Shown here: positions 1 to 11,362 of the stretch, piece by piece | Layout of the letters: every line of letters starts with the position of its first letter | Position numbering within the stretch: the first letter of the stretch is position 1 | DNA from: Scalesia atractyloides | Taxonomy: Eukaryota; Streptophyta; Magnoliopsida; Asterales; Asteraceae | Direction of reading: 5' to 3' | Length of the DNA stretch: 64,000 bases | Assembly: GCA_947069175.1 (NCBI GenBank) | Contig: CAMTDV010000012.1 | Location: 41,510,341 to 41,574,340 of the forward strand | The notes under the pieces: generated by a model | Seen by the model: the letters and a program-made list of their open reading frames with translations, nothing else | Database searches by the model: none | What the model was told of the DNA's origin: nothing | Program-made: the position numbers and the translations under genes

Positions 1-212
1 AAATCACGAAGGTTATTGTGATCGGGGATCCATATGCGATCTAGATAGTACAGAATACCGTCGGATTTAGTTTCGATTTTAAGTTCAGCTCCACAAGACA
101 GCTCCTTGCGTACGTCTTTTTCCGTTACTGAAACATGCTGGGCTTCTCGGATTTGATCTTTGATGTCGGTTATGATTTTATGCATAATAGTTTTGAGGGA
201 ACTGATACGTTT
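1..212 (-). pseudogene. Ty3/gypsy pol fragment (RNase H-integrase junction), cut by the window edge
   Basis: Reading the minus strand from 212 down to 1 gives one uninterrupted frame with KDQIREAQ, then KSDGILYYLDRIWIP and NNLRD. This is the linker between RNase H and the integrase zinc-binding domain that is conserved in Tekay/Del-type chromoviruses. The frame has no stop but leaves the window at base 1. It lies only about 560 bp downstream of the gag below, so protease, RT and RNase H, normally about 2.5 kb, have been deleted. It is inferred to belong to the same element as the gag at 770-2137. Confidence 0.75.
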
Positions 213-769
213 GAAATGATAAGGTATGTATCATAAAACAAAAACTTCAACCATGACGATATTTAAACCTACACGGAACTTCTCATAACCTCCTGGTAAT
301 GCTTTTGATCCTTTGCCAAGAATACTTATATATAGGAAGTACCAGCGGCGTATCCACCATATTCTTGTCAAATTTTCGTTGGCTTTATCAGTAAATCATG
401 ATCAGTTCTATGTGACTCTAAAACATAAACAAACACAACAAGCAAAGCTTGAGTCTCAATTCTGAAATGATACATGACTGAATGATGACAATACTTCTCT
501 CGTTTGTTATGATGAAGGGGTCAGTCTATGTAAAAGTGCGACACAACTCAACTTCTTTAAATGATGAGATTGAGATACGTCGAGATGTATGATGATATGA
601 ATGTTAAATCAATGAGTATAAAACAAAACTGTAATATCAATTCACATTAAAATTCTTGGATACATAATTTCCAAATTTTACAACTGGGATATGGAAAGAT
701 TGAGATAACATAAAGAAAACATTAAAACTAGACGGTTGGAGTTGAGTCTTGATTCTTGGTGAGGAAAAA
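213..769. other. No gene seen; internal deletion junction of the gypsy element
   Basis: The stretch is AT-rich and has no frame with recognisable retroelement or plant protein similarity. It separates the gag end from the pol fragment, where protease-RT-RNase H would normally be. It may be filler DNA at the deletion or a decayed non-coding segment. Confidence 0.5.
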
Positions 770-2137
770 CTAGTTGGGTGATTCGTTTGGGCCGTTATTA
801 TTTTCAACAGGATTGGCATTGATGTTGTAAGCTCTTCCTCTTGCAGGTGGTGGAGCTTGGTTAGCTTGATTCACCGGATTTGCTTGAGCTTGGGCATGAA
901 TGATGTTCACCAAGCGTGGACAAGTGTTTCTAAAGTGGTTTGGGTCTCCACAGTTGTAACAAGCCCGCATAGGTTGTATCATGGGATAGTTGGGTTGGTA
1001 GTAGGATTGGGCTACAAATTGAGCAGGTGGTAGGAGTAAAGGTTGTTGGGCTTGACCCACTATCTGATGGTGGGTCTGGGTTGAGGGCTGATTGCGGTTC
1101 GTTCGCGGAAGTGCGCGACAGGTTTGGATGGTGTGACCTGCGCGGCCACAGCCGGTACAATGTTGGCAGGGATGATCAGGAAAGTGATGGTATTGGCAAC
1201 GGTTGCATTTTGGGTATGGGCCGAGTATGGCTTTTTATATGGTGCAGGTGAGGGGGCAACGTGAGTGATGGGTGCAGCAGGGATAGGGAAATTTGTTTGT
1301 GTGACAGCAAAGTTTCTGGTGTTTCGGTTCCTTTTACCAGTAAACTTCGAAGAGGAGCCAGAATGGTTTGAAGTTTGAGCCTCAATGGGGGCTTTCTTTT
1401 TCTCCTCTTTGAATTTACCGTTTCGAATGCGATTTTCGGTAAGTTCGGTAGCTAGTTCCATTGCGGCTTCAAGTGTCGCAGGCGAAGTGCTTAGAACTGA
1501 GTCTTGAATTTTTGAGGGGAGGCCTCGAATATAGTGTTCGACTAAGCGGTAAACTGGGGTGAACAAGTTGGGGACCATTTGGTTCAACTCTAAAAACCGT
1601 TTGTTGTAGGAAGTATGATCTCCCTCCTTTTGCTTCAACGAGTGAAATTCATCCTCTAGCTTTTTGATCTCGCTTCTTGGACAGAAGCGTCTCGTCATGA
1701 TTTCCCTTAACTCCTCCCACGTTAGGCCATTGCATCTTCGATTCTCTCTTACCCTTTTCAGTATTCCACCAGGTAAGAGCTACTCCAAATAGCCTCCCGG
1801 TTGCGTAACGAACCTTGCGATCCTCGGGACAATCGCAGTTGAGGAAGGTGTTTTCCATTTCCTCAAACCAGTGGAGGAGAGCAGTGACACCTTCGGTCCC
1901 TTCAAATTTCGGGGGATCGCAAGACTTGAAATGTTTGTATGAGCACTTTTTGGGGGGAGGGTTGTCGACGTTCTGGCCTTCTTGCTGGGGAGGATTGATG
2001 GGATTTGCGGCGAGAGCTTGTTGGACTTGAACTACGATGTCAGGAAGCACCGCGGCCATTTGTTTTGCGATTTGGGTGGCCAAGCGTTCGTTTGACCTTC
2101 CTGACCTTCTACTCCCACGTTGCTGCCTAGCCGACAT
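770..2137 (-). pseudogene. Ty3/gypsy gag polyprotein, frameshifted
   Basis: The chain starts at 2137 with a basic N-terminus (MSARQQRGSRRSGRSNERLA), followed by the retrotransposon gag domain (FEGTEGVTALLHWFEEMENTF, then CPEDRKVRYATGRLFG and ALTWWN). The frame shifts near 1690 and continues with FHSLKQKEGDHTSYNKRFLEL. Near 1200-1120 another frame holds a cysteine cluster (CNRCQYHHFPDHPCQHC) joined to a CCHC knuckle, CTGCGRAGHTIQTC. A second knuckle, CYNCGDPNHFRNTCP, lies near 960-915. Two or three zinc knuckles with this basic start fit the Tekay/Del chromoviruses of Asteraceae. At least two frameshifts mean no intact Gag can be made. Confidence 0.85.
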
Positions 2138-2931
2138 CTATAGGAACATACATAAGAAGATTGTGAGTTTATGGAGTCTTTTTAGGTGTCATGTGTCTAA
2201 AAAAATAAAAATAACATAAACATCAATAATGCAACTACATCCATAGGATGTCTTGGGTTTGCTCATGTTTGTGGCCTCAAATGTCCCCCATACCTTCACC
2301 TATATAGTCATGTGGGCCCCATGACTATTGGCTTAGTAGGATTCACATTGGTATTGGCGGTTTAACACTCGCATCACCCGAATGAAAACCATGAAATATG
2401 TTTGCGAGATGTGTGGTCGGAGGGTGTCCAGGTGTAGACACAATGACAACTCAAAGTGGGGTTAGCTCACACGACGTTTGGTATAGCATGCTTTGGCCTA
2501 ATAGGTCCTTCGTACTCTCATCGTTAGTCCCCAGGTAGGCAAACTGGTCCTTTATTTTGGATTTATACGAATGCCAAGCCTAAACAGGACGTTCCGACTA
2601 CCGGTACTTGTACCCTTCCAGTTACTACATGCCCGTCATGAGAACTCACTTTGATGTGATTTGAAAATACAAAAATCGTTGCAAAATTCATGGAAATTGT
2701 GTGGTGTGTGCTCTCATGGATATGATATGTTATGAGAATATGATTCATGATAGGCATTGTATAATAATATGTACTTATGAACATGCTTGCATAACATTGA
2801 ATGTAACAATAAACATAAAGATATAAACATCATGAATTTTGCATGTAACACACAAACAATTTAAAAATTCTAATCAACTATAGTATAGGCTCTAAGGGTC
2901 TAATAACCTATCCTATATCCCTATAGTCATG
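2138..2931 (-). other. Untranslated leader of the minus-strand gypsy element
   Basis: The stretch lies between the gag start codon at 2137 and the primer-binding site at 2943. No coding frame of note was seen. Its position fits a retrotransposon 5' leader. Confidence 0.5.
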
Positions 2932-2943
2932 GCTCTGATACCA
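2932..2943 (-). promoter_or_regulatory. Primer-binding site for initiator tRNA-Met
   Basis: The minus strand reads TGGTATCAGAGC, the standard primer-binding site complementary to plant initiator tRNA-Met. It lies three bases inside the LTR terminus (minus strand GGTGTGACA). This fixes the element as minus-strand and places the 5' LTR at higher coordinates. Confidence 0.85.
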
Positions 2944-3399
2944 ATCTGTCACACCCCGACCCGCAGCGGAATAAGAGTCGGGGCATAATTGGGTTATCAC
3001 CAAAGCTCATGATGTTTACTAATATGTTTCATATTTATTAAATTCAAAATTACATCCTCAATATTCCAAACAAGTTCATACAATTACAAAGAAAAGTAAC
3101 TAAATAAACAATCCAAAGTCTAAACCGATTTATTCTTCTAAGCCATCCTATATGTTTCTTGCTGCATCTGGATCACCTGTATCATGTGTAAAAATGGGGG
3201 TTTTTGGGTCAACAAAAGTTGGCGAGTGAACCTTGTTAGAAAACATTTATTATTGATTTCTTGTTATATTTATTATGGAAAATTGTGCAATAATCATATG
3301 TGAGCAAACGTAAACAAACATACAATAACAATAACAATAACAAACAATAACATACAATAACAAACCACCTTGCATGAATATATGACATGAATGATAATG

Positions 3400-3630
3400 T
3401 AAATGTTGGCAACGTCACGTTCACGCTCATAGGTAATGGGGAACGGTTCCGCTCATAGGTAATGGGGAACAGACGGCATATGATGAATGTATGTGCGATC
3501 AAGGCTTAATCAAACGGAGCCAATCGTATGTTGGCAACGCCTCGTTCACGCTCATAGGTAATGGGGAACGGCTCACGCTCATAGGTAATGGGGAGCGGCG
3601 GCCTATGATAATGTATGTACTGAAAATGAT
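3400..3630. repeat. Tandem duplication of about 125 bp, each copy with two 'ctcataggtaatgggga' units
   Basis: Two copies start ATGTTGGCAACG (near 3401 and 3530). Each contains CGTTCACGCTCATAGG and two copies of CTCATAGGTAATGGGGA. The four short units lie near 3427, 3455, 3549 and 3577. The array is inside the LTR-like region, where promoter or enhancer repeats are common. Confidence 0.8.
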
Positions 3631-4116
3631 AAAATTTAATCTAAACATTAACCACTCAAACAGTTGATACATATTGAATGCACATTTGATCATGGATATG
3701 ATGAATGCACAAGTGTTTAAATGTAATAAATAATATGACACATGATACACCCTAAAAACGTGATTAAAACGGGGAATTTGTAGAGATTCACTCACATTGG
3801 GTGTGTTCGTTTGATGATGCTGAATGCGCACGAGTTTAGAGGATTGATCGACGAGGAATAACTAACCTAAATAATAACGAAAAGGTATGGTAAATAAGTG
3901 GATTTTATTAACAATTTTAATAGGATTTTTGGATATATTTTTGTGAGTTTAAGGCTATTTTCTAACTTTAAAAACATTATTTTTAAGTATTTTTAATTGA
4001 TTTTTAAATTAAATAAATAAATAAAAATATAAAAAAATGTTGGACTTTTTTTTGGGTTGACCGTCGACTATTGACTTTGACTTGTTGACCGGTTCGGTCG
4101 TGTATATTGTTTGCAC

Positions 4117-4528
4117 TGAGTGAGGTTCGAACTTGTGACCTCCCGTACGCGTGCACGCAGCTCTACCAACTGAGCTACGTGTCTAACCCGAAATATTTCT
4201 GTTTTTAATTATATTTATATACTATTTATTTATTCCAAAATTCATTTATTTTAAAAAGGATTTTAGTTCTATCGAACCGGCGTGCGTAACAGGTCTCGAA
4301 CCCGGGACCTGTTGTTTAACGTTGCACACAGTCCACCGTGGACTGTGTGTCTAACCTGGTTAAAACACTTGTTTTTATTTCTATTATATACTAACTGGAA
4401 GTTTCCATATTTGGGTTTTATAAAAAGTCTGAATATTGTGACGAATCGGAACAAGGACAGACTCGAACCCGGGACTCTATGATTCAAATGCACACAGTCC
4501 ACCGCTGGACTGTGTGTCTAACCCGAGA
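4117..4528 (-). repeat. Three tandem tRNA-derived modules spaced 167-168 bp
   Basis: Each module ends (plus strand) in GTCTAACC, at 4181, 4349 and 4516. On the minus strand module 1 carries an A-box-like TAGCTCAGTTGGTAGAGC and a B-box-like AGTTCGAACCT. Modules 2 and 3 keep the B-box-like GGGTTCGAG but have an imperfect inverted repeat (ACACAGTCCAC / GTGGACTGTGT) where the D-arm was. No module folds into a full tRNA with a matching acceptor stem, so they are tRNA-like relics rather than tRNA genes. The spacers are AT-rich. Confidence 0.7.
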
Positions 4529-5355
4529 TATAATCCAATTTATATTAAATTTATACACAATCCTAACTTCATCTTCTTCGCTAAAACATTACAGACAACG
4601 ATTACTCTATTGTTCTTGTCTAATACGATTGAGGGACATATAAATGATTAAAATGAAATGGATAGGGAAGGTTTTTGGGAATGAACATACCGGAATGATG
4701 ACTTTTCTCAGAACTCGGCAAAGTCGTCGACTCTGTTTTATGAACTCCGTCTGAGCGGACCAATTAACAGTTTTGATTAACAAATTCTGAAATTGAATGG
4801 CTAAACAAGAGTTATCAGAGAGTTTAGATGATTATACCGATTCACAGCGCGATTTAGGAATTTTCAGAAAACTTCCGGCGAGTGCTGATTATCCGATATC
4901 GTCGCCTGGGACCGATTCTGATTGGAGGGTTTGAGTTAGTAAAAGTCTAACAACAGATAGAAGATGAAAGAATTGAGAAATTTACCGTTTTGATGAAAGA
5001 CACGGTTTTCCGGCGAAAGTCCGGCGAGTTCAGAAAGCGTTTCCGACGAACTGAAAATAGAGCGAAAGTGAAATTGGAGGTTCTGTGAGTGTTTTTGAGT
5101 AGCGAGATGATGATATTGCCGGTGTAAATTTGGAGGTAAATGATTTCGGTTTTAACCCAAAAATCATATGAATTAAAGTTCAATAAAGGCTGAATTGATT
5201 AAGAACGTCAGTTTATCGGTTATAATCAGTAATGGCGAGCACTTCAACAGCCTGAACCGTTGAAAGCCGATGAACGGTTTCAGTTTGGCGCAAACAGATG
5301 GTTTCACAGGTGAACATATGTTTTATTTGTTTCCTAGATTTCACAAAGACATCAA

Positions 5356-5424
5356 GTGGCGGAGTGGTTAATTGTTTGATGATTAAGTTCTCCGGCTGAC
5401 CCGGGCTCGAAACCCGGCAGCCCC
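5356..5424 (+). pseudogene. tRNA-like sequence (Leu/Ser-type D-arm), not a functional tRNA
   Basis: GGAGTGGTTAA resembles the A box of Leu or Ser tRNAs. CCGGGCTCGAAACCCGG forms a perfect 5-bp T-stem with a 7-nt loop. A T-run at 5425-5429 follows, like a Pol III terminator. The first bases do not pair with the last ones to make an acceptor stem, so this is a tRNA relic or a SINE head. Confidence 0.55.
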
Positions 5425-5669
5425 TTTTTATTTTTAATTGCCTTATTTTTATTTTCTAACAATTTTAATTTCCATATTCTAAAATGTTTATTAGTTATGT
5501 ATTGTTTAAAATTAAAATAAGCATTAAATGAGCAACAAAAATATGAAACTGATTATTCGATTAATAAACGAAGCGGGTTTGGAAAACCCGTTTTTCGACG
5601 GATGTTACAGCAACTGGTCGTACACAATACCCAACGGTATGCACACATGCACCTGTTTAACACAGACTA

Positions 5670-6690
5670 ACTAAGATGTCGTACGAAACCAAGATAGAAG
5701 GATATCTTGATTTGGTCGACACGACCAAACTTATACAGACACTTGAGCAAAGATCGTACAATTACAAATGTAACTAAGAACAAGCGACAGACACAAAAGT
5801 GTATCAACATGTTTACAAAATGAATGGATCGGAAAAATTGTATATTCTGATGAAGAATTCCCAATTCATAATGTAAATTTTGATCGTGTTCATAAATTTT
5901 TCAAGCTGGTTGAAGTGAGTCATTCTGTCTTGAAAAACAAGATGCTTCATTCTATTCCAAACCAAAAAGAGTTTACAATAATTACTATCAGAAGGGTAGG
6001 GATTATCCTGAGAATAAGAGGAAAGGTTTGGGGTACGAAAAGAATAAAATGACAAAAGGTTTCAAAAACCAAATTATAAAAGGAAATTTGATTTTGTTTT
6101 TGGAACAAGTACTTTGAGTGAGAAAGAGAGTCTGGGTAAACAATTAAATGATGAATTTAAAATGGAAAAGGAACGCTATGAACAGGCCTTGGATTCCTTT
6201 GTTGGAAACAATAGTAGGAGTTGCTACAAATGCAACAAAGTCGGGCATATTGCACGACAATGTTCTCAAACAATCCAAAACCTGTTTATGGTGTGAGAAA
6301 GTATACAGAAGATGGTGAAACAAAAAGGCCCTGAGTTTGTGCCAACACAAAACTTAAAAAGAAACAACGAAACCATAAAAAATGTGAAGCCAACAGTTGC
6401 AAACTTTTCAAACTTTGAAGTTGGTGAATCATCAACCAAAAACGAACAAAATGATTCAAAATTTTACACAAAAAGGGCATATTCAATGGCATAAACTTGG
6501 GTGGCTAAATCCAAACCGTCTTCTGTAATTGTGAAGACAACCACTATGCCAACCAAAACAAAAAATAAATTTGAGTCAAAGGTTAGACACGGTATTGAAG
6601 TCGAGAAAGAAATTAAAATATTTTGTGAACCAAAATCTGATATTCCAAACCAACCCAAGACCAATATGTCCTGGGTTTGCTATTCAAGTA
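5670..6690 (+). pseudogene. Copia gag remnant with one zinc knuckle
   Basis: The first codons read VDTTKLIQTLEQRSYNYKC, then several stops interrupt the frame between about 5780 and 6060. A clearer frame at 6114-6296 holds KQLNDEFKMEKERYEQALDS and the CCHC knuckle CYKCNKVGHIARQC near 6220-6262. It is followed by a Lys/Asn/Thr-rich tail in broken frames. This is the nucleocapsid half of a SIRE-type Gag; the capsid half is mostly lost. Confidence 0.7.
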
Positions 6691-7990
6691 ACTTGTTTAA
6701 TTGCATGTGCAGGGGCTCCCGAGGTCAATCATTTCAAAGTGGATAATGGATAGTGGAGCATCTCGACACATGACAGGAATGCTAGCCTTATTATATGATG
6801 TAAAAGCTATTCGAGGAGGCTTTGTAGGGTTTACGGGTACACATGGAGGTCGAATAATTGGTGAAGGAATTCTCATGAACGGCGTGGTTTCTTTTGATAA
6901 TGTCAATTACATCACAGAATTAGATAACAATTTGCTAAGCATTTCGCAGATTTGCGATAAGAAGTTCACGACTCACTTCAATGATAAAGAATGCCTCATT
7001 CTGAACCCGGGATTCAAAATTCCTGAGGAGTGGATCCTAATGCGCGCTCCACGAGAAAATGATCTCTGTCGTTGACATGAGCGTTGCATCCACTACGTCT
7101 AAACCGGTCAATGTTTTGTAAAAAAGGCGACAAAAAAAGAATCGATCTTAGGGCATTAAAAGATGGGTCATATCCATTTACGGTAGATGAATTATCTGGT
7201 GCACGACAATCTGGTGGAGGGTGTGAATCTTAAAAGTTTTCACTTGAATGACAATTGCATTAGCTGTAAGAAGGGGGTGGCACAAGAAATCTCATCCAAG
7301 AAAACTACTAAACTCTATAATGCTGCCACTGGAAAGGTTACATATGGATCTGTTTGGGCCAGTTAATGTTCAGTATATCTAGTGATCTTTATTGCCTTGT
7401 TGTGACTAACGACTACTTGAGATTCTCATGGGTTCTATTTCTAGAGAGTAAAGATGAAATGTTTGAAAATCTAATGATTCTCTTCAGAAAGTTGGAGAAC
7501 TTATACATTTGTCAATCATATGAATATGTAGTGACAATGGTATGGAGTTCAAAAACAACAGGATGCTCGAATTCTGCAATGCTAAAGGTATTCTTCACGA
7601 ATTCAGCGCCCCCTATACTCCGCAACAAAATAGAGTAGCTGAACGGAAGAATTGCACTCTCATTAAAACAACACGCACAATGCTCGCCGATTCGAAATTG
7701 CCTGTCAGCTTTTGGAGTGAAGCAGTTGCCTCTGCTTGTTACACGCTTAAAAGAGTATTAACAACAGGATCATAAGAAGACATGTTTTGAGTTGATAAAC
7801 CAAAGAAAATCAAACTTGGAATTTCTAGAGCCGTTTAGATCCCCATGTACGGTCATTGACCCTGATGGTAAATTCGGTGCTAGATCTCTAGAGGGATTTT
7901 TTGTGAGATATGCTAGTCGTCAGAAAAGAGTTTATCTGTGTAGCTTAAACCGGGTTATTCTAGCTCAACATGTTGACTGCCAGAAACAAC
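6690..7990 (+). pseudogene. Copia protease, GAG-pre-integrase and integrase core, broken
   Basis: Protease is recognised by WIMDSGASRHMTG near 6745-6785; the DSG triad is intact. It is followed by LLSISQICDKKFTTHF, typical of the region just after copia protease. Integrase appears as VTNDYLRFSWVLFLESKDE near 7400-7460 and, in another frame, FSAPYTPQQNRVAERKNCTL near 7600-7660 with LPVSFWSEAVASACY after it. Stops and frame changes near 7075-7350, 7540 and 7775 separate the pieces, so no functional integrase is encoded. Confidence 0.85.
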
Positions 7991-10197
7991 GTCTCCAACA
8001 TAGAAGCCTAGTGATCCTTGGTTGTTTAACTACGAGAGTCTGTGGAATTCTTTTAATCTGCCAGATGAACCAACATATGAAGAACTTGTGTTGTTATATC
8101 AACAACATCAAGCATCTAATCAAGAACAAGTTCCTAGACTGTTGGTGATTTCACAACCTCAAGACGACACAAATGCATCTAAAGCAGGTCCGAGCAATTC
8201 TCAACAAGAACCCGTCGTCAAACCAGTTATAAACAACACAGCACCTTCTTTCGATCAGTCAGATGATTCGGATTCTGATAAAGAGCCTACTTATGATAAT
8301 GATGAAGGATCCAGCTTAGATGAAGGTTCTAAGCAGATCACAAGTCTTCTAAATCAATCTGCAGGTCCTAGCAATCAGAATGAAGATTCAACAAGTGATC
8401 AAGTTGCTGAACAGAATGTTATGAATTTGGAAAGTGAAGTGAATGGCTATAATGAAGTGATGCCGAGAACTTATTCATATCATCCGTCAGAAAATATCGT
8501 CGAAGATTTGCAGACTGGAGTAAACACGCGAAATTAGATCAATAAGGATCTAAGTTGCTTTTACACTAATGCTGCACCAATTCAAGATACTATTTCTTAT
8601 AGTTGTTTTATTTCACAGGTTGAACCAAGGACATATAAAGAAGCTCTTTAGGAGAAAAGCTAGGTTGAAGCTATGCAGGAAGAGTTGTTACAATTTGAAA
8701 AGCTTGGGGTCTGGAATCTTGTTGATCTACCTATAATCACAAGAAAATCAGTACACAGTGGGTTTTCAAGTGCAAATGAGATGATAGAGGGATTGTAGTC
8801 AGAAACAAAGCTTGGTTCGTAGTCCAAAGTTTTCATCAGCAAGAGGGATAAACTACACTGAGGTCTATGCTCTTGTCTCAAGTTTAGAAGCTATGTGCAT
8901 ATTCATGGCCTTTGCGTCATGGAAAGGGTTTAAGGTTACTAGTTGGATGTGAAATCCGCCTTTCTGTACGAAAAAGTTAAAGAGGAAGTGTATGTCAGCC
9001 AACCACCAGGGTTTGTCGATCCGATACACAAAGATAAGGTTTACCTACTGGATAAGGCGCTCTAAGGTTTACACCAGGCCCCGAGAGCCTGGTACGAGAT
9101 GCTTTCTCAACATCTTCGGGGAAACGATTTCATTAGAGGAACAGTAGACAGTACCCTCTTTACAAGAGAAGTGGATGGGCATCTGATTATCGTACAAATC
9201 TATGTGGACAATATCATCTTTGGTTCGAAAAATGAATCGTTGTGTAAAGACTTTGAAGAAGTCATGAAAAAGAAATTTGAGATGAGTGCAACGGGGGAGA
9301 TGAAGTTCTTCTTGGTACTTTAGGTCGATCAGATGCTTGATGGTATCTTTATCCATCAGATGAAGTATGTTCATGATGTATTAGAGAAATTCGACATGTC
9401 GGGAACATCACCAGCATAAACGCCCTTGGCCGCCAATCACGACATTTGTCCCGATAATCATGGAGTGAAAGTTGACAAAACATTATATCGCTATATGATC
9501 GGATCATTGATGTATCTTACAGCTTCGAGGCCGGATATCATGTATCCGACATGCCTTGGGCCCGATATCAGTCGAATCCCAGGGATTCACATTTGCTGAT
9601 CGTCAAAAGAATAATGCGATATCTGAAGGGTTGCTCAAGCACCGGCTTGTGGTATCCACGTGACGACAACTTCAATCTGCGGTATATTCCGATTCTGATT
9701 TTGGTTGCTGCAAACTTAACGCAAAATCTACAACGGCTGGTTGTCAGTTCTTCGGAACACGATTAGTAACATGGCAATTCAAGAAACAGACCGCAGTCGC
9801 TCTCTCTACTTGTGAAGCTGAATATGTTTCAGCATCCAGTTGTTGTTTCCAAATATTGTGGATACAACAACAAATGAGAGAAGTTGGACTACAATTTCTT
9901 GATACGCCTATATACGTAGATAACAAGATAGCCATTGATATAACAAAAAATCTGGTTCAACTCTAAAAAACTAAACATATAGAAATTTGACACAACTTTA
10001 TCCATGATTGCTACGAGAAAAAGTTGGTTTGAATTGAAAAGATCCACACTGATGACCAAAAGGTAGATTTTTACACTAAATCTTTTGATAGAGCAAAATT
10101 CAAAAGGGTTTTGAAATTAAACGGTTTAAAAAATCTGACATCAGGGGATGAAAATGAGGTTGAATTCGAGATGGTCGATGACTTGACGTGGTCCTAA
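7990..10197 (+). pseudogene. Copia RT and RNase H with acidic linker, broken
   Basis: An open linker at 8022-8537 is rich in Ser, Asp, Glu and Gln. RT follows in pieces: EPRTYKEAL (near 8625), LDVKSAFLYEKVKEEVYVSQ (near 8943), QAPRAWYEML (near 9075), and the catalytic motif as YVDNIIFG near 9200, where the family has YVDD. RNase H is seen as SLMYLTASRPDIMYPT and later STCEAEYVSAS near 9810-9840. The frame ends with a stop at 10195-10197. At least six stops or shifts, plus loss of one catalytic Asp, show it is inactive. Confidence 0.85.
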
Positions 10198-11362
10198 TCG
10201 GTGTGTGTTAATTAGTTTTAAAATTTTCTTTCAACTGTACTGGTGATATGTTCCAAAACTGATATGATCCTCTAACACAAAACTCACAAAATATGTCTGT
10301 AAATATGTTTGTACAGAGTTCACATTATGTCAGAAAAACCCAAAAAGATTTTCAGTGTGTTTTAGCATAAACTTTGGAAAATACAAAAAGATTTTATTTC
10401 TATCTTCGTTTCGTCAATCGATGATGGAAAGCTAATCTTCAAAGTCCAAAGCGGCAATTGCTGGATGAGAACTTAAGTACTATGGGTTGGGAGCTAATCT
10501 AGAATGAGAAAATGTTTTGAAATGATAAAACGTTCATTAATTTGAAACTTAAAACTGACGAAAAATATCAGTTTGGTCATAAAGTGTTTAACCAAGGTCA
10601 TTAACTTGGACCTGGTCAACTGAGTGGGTCGTTAAAATTGATAAAATGCCCGTAAAATTGAAAATTTTGAAGTTTTTAGGGCCACTTCATATGAGTTGGT
10701 CACATCGCACAAATCAGAAGCCACTTCGTATAAAGTGGACCAGGCCCTATATAAAGAAGCCAACTCGGACGAAGTGGTCATTACTGCTTGTACGATCTTG
10801 AGAGAACCCTTTGTGCAATCTGACTATTTTGAGCGATTAAAACAAATTGCTGCCTAAATACACCTTGGGAAGGTTGATCTACAAACCTCTTACAATGGTT
10901 AGGGTAGTCGACCGTGATTTAACCATTAAAAACCTGTTTCAGCATTTCGGACATAGAAACTTAGATCTAGGAAAAACGAACCGGCCAAAATTAAAATTGA
11001 ACATATACTTGTGTTAATCGGTGCTAGTACTATCTAATGGAACCATCAATTGCATAAAAATCATAAGTTTAAAATTTTATGTTCATAACTGCTATTTTGT
11101 GCGGAGTGAGTCACTCTGTACGAAGTGGGATGTCCACTTCGTACGAAGTGATATTGTGAAAAAATCAAAGACCACTTCGTATGAAGTGATCTTGATCAAA
11201 TGTTTATAAACTTAACACCACTTCGTATGAAGTGGAAATGGTGAAATATGTTAAGTGTTTTAACACACTTCGTACAAAGTGCATATGTGCACTCCGTACC
11301 AAGTACACCTCGCACCTAGTGTTGTGTAATTTTTGTCAAAATTTTCTTAGTGTTGAACTCTT
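10198..11362 (+). promoter_or_regulatory. pol-to-extra-ORF spacer with palindromes and a TATA-like box
   Basis: No coding frame was recognised. Copies or near-copies of the palindrome CACTTCGTAYGAAGTG lie at 10720-10737 (degenerate), 11135-11150 (perfect), 11173-11188, 11219-11234, 11266-11281 and 11289-11304 (degenerate). A TATA-like CTATATAAAG lies at 10747-10756. The 3' LTR has the same order, with three palindrome copies followed by TATAAATAG. By analogy the spacer may hold a second, internal promoter for the downstream ORF; that is inference. Confidence 0.5.

Larger units (their letters stand above)
2947..5650 (-). repeat. Long LTR-like region of the minus-strand gypsy element (right limit uncertain)
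   Basis: The inner end is clear: TGTCACACC directly abuts the primer-binding site. The outer end was not found, because no matching terminal CA with a target-site duplication could be recognised before the SIRE gag remnant begins near 5660. The region contains a tandem duplication (3400-3630), three tRNA-like modules (4117-4528) and a tRNA-like sequence at 5356-5424. At 4690-5300 it is richer in CG and CCGG words. I see no protein gene in it. The whole may be one LTR or an LTR plus another repeat. Confidence 0.45.

Noticed and set aside
4117..4192. Functional tRNA gene on the minus strand
   Set aside because: A-box and B-box-like words are present, but the acceptor stem does not pair and the anticodon arm is not clear.
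4269..4502. Overlapping frames on both strands with VHGG/SPPWTVC words
   Set aside because: They overlap the tRNA-like modules and their inverted repeats; no protein family, start context or partner exons.
8660..8881. Minus-strand 73-codon frame inside the copia RT
   Set aside because: It is opposite to recognisable RT sequence; a shadow.
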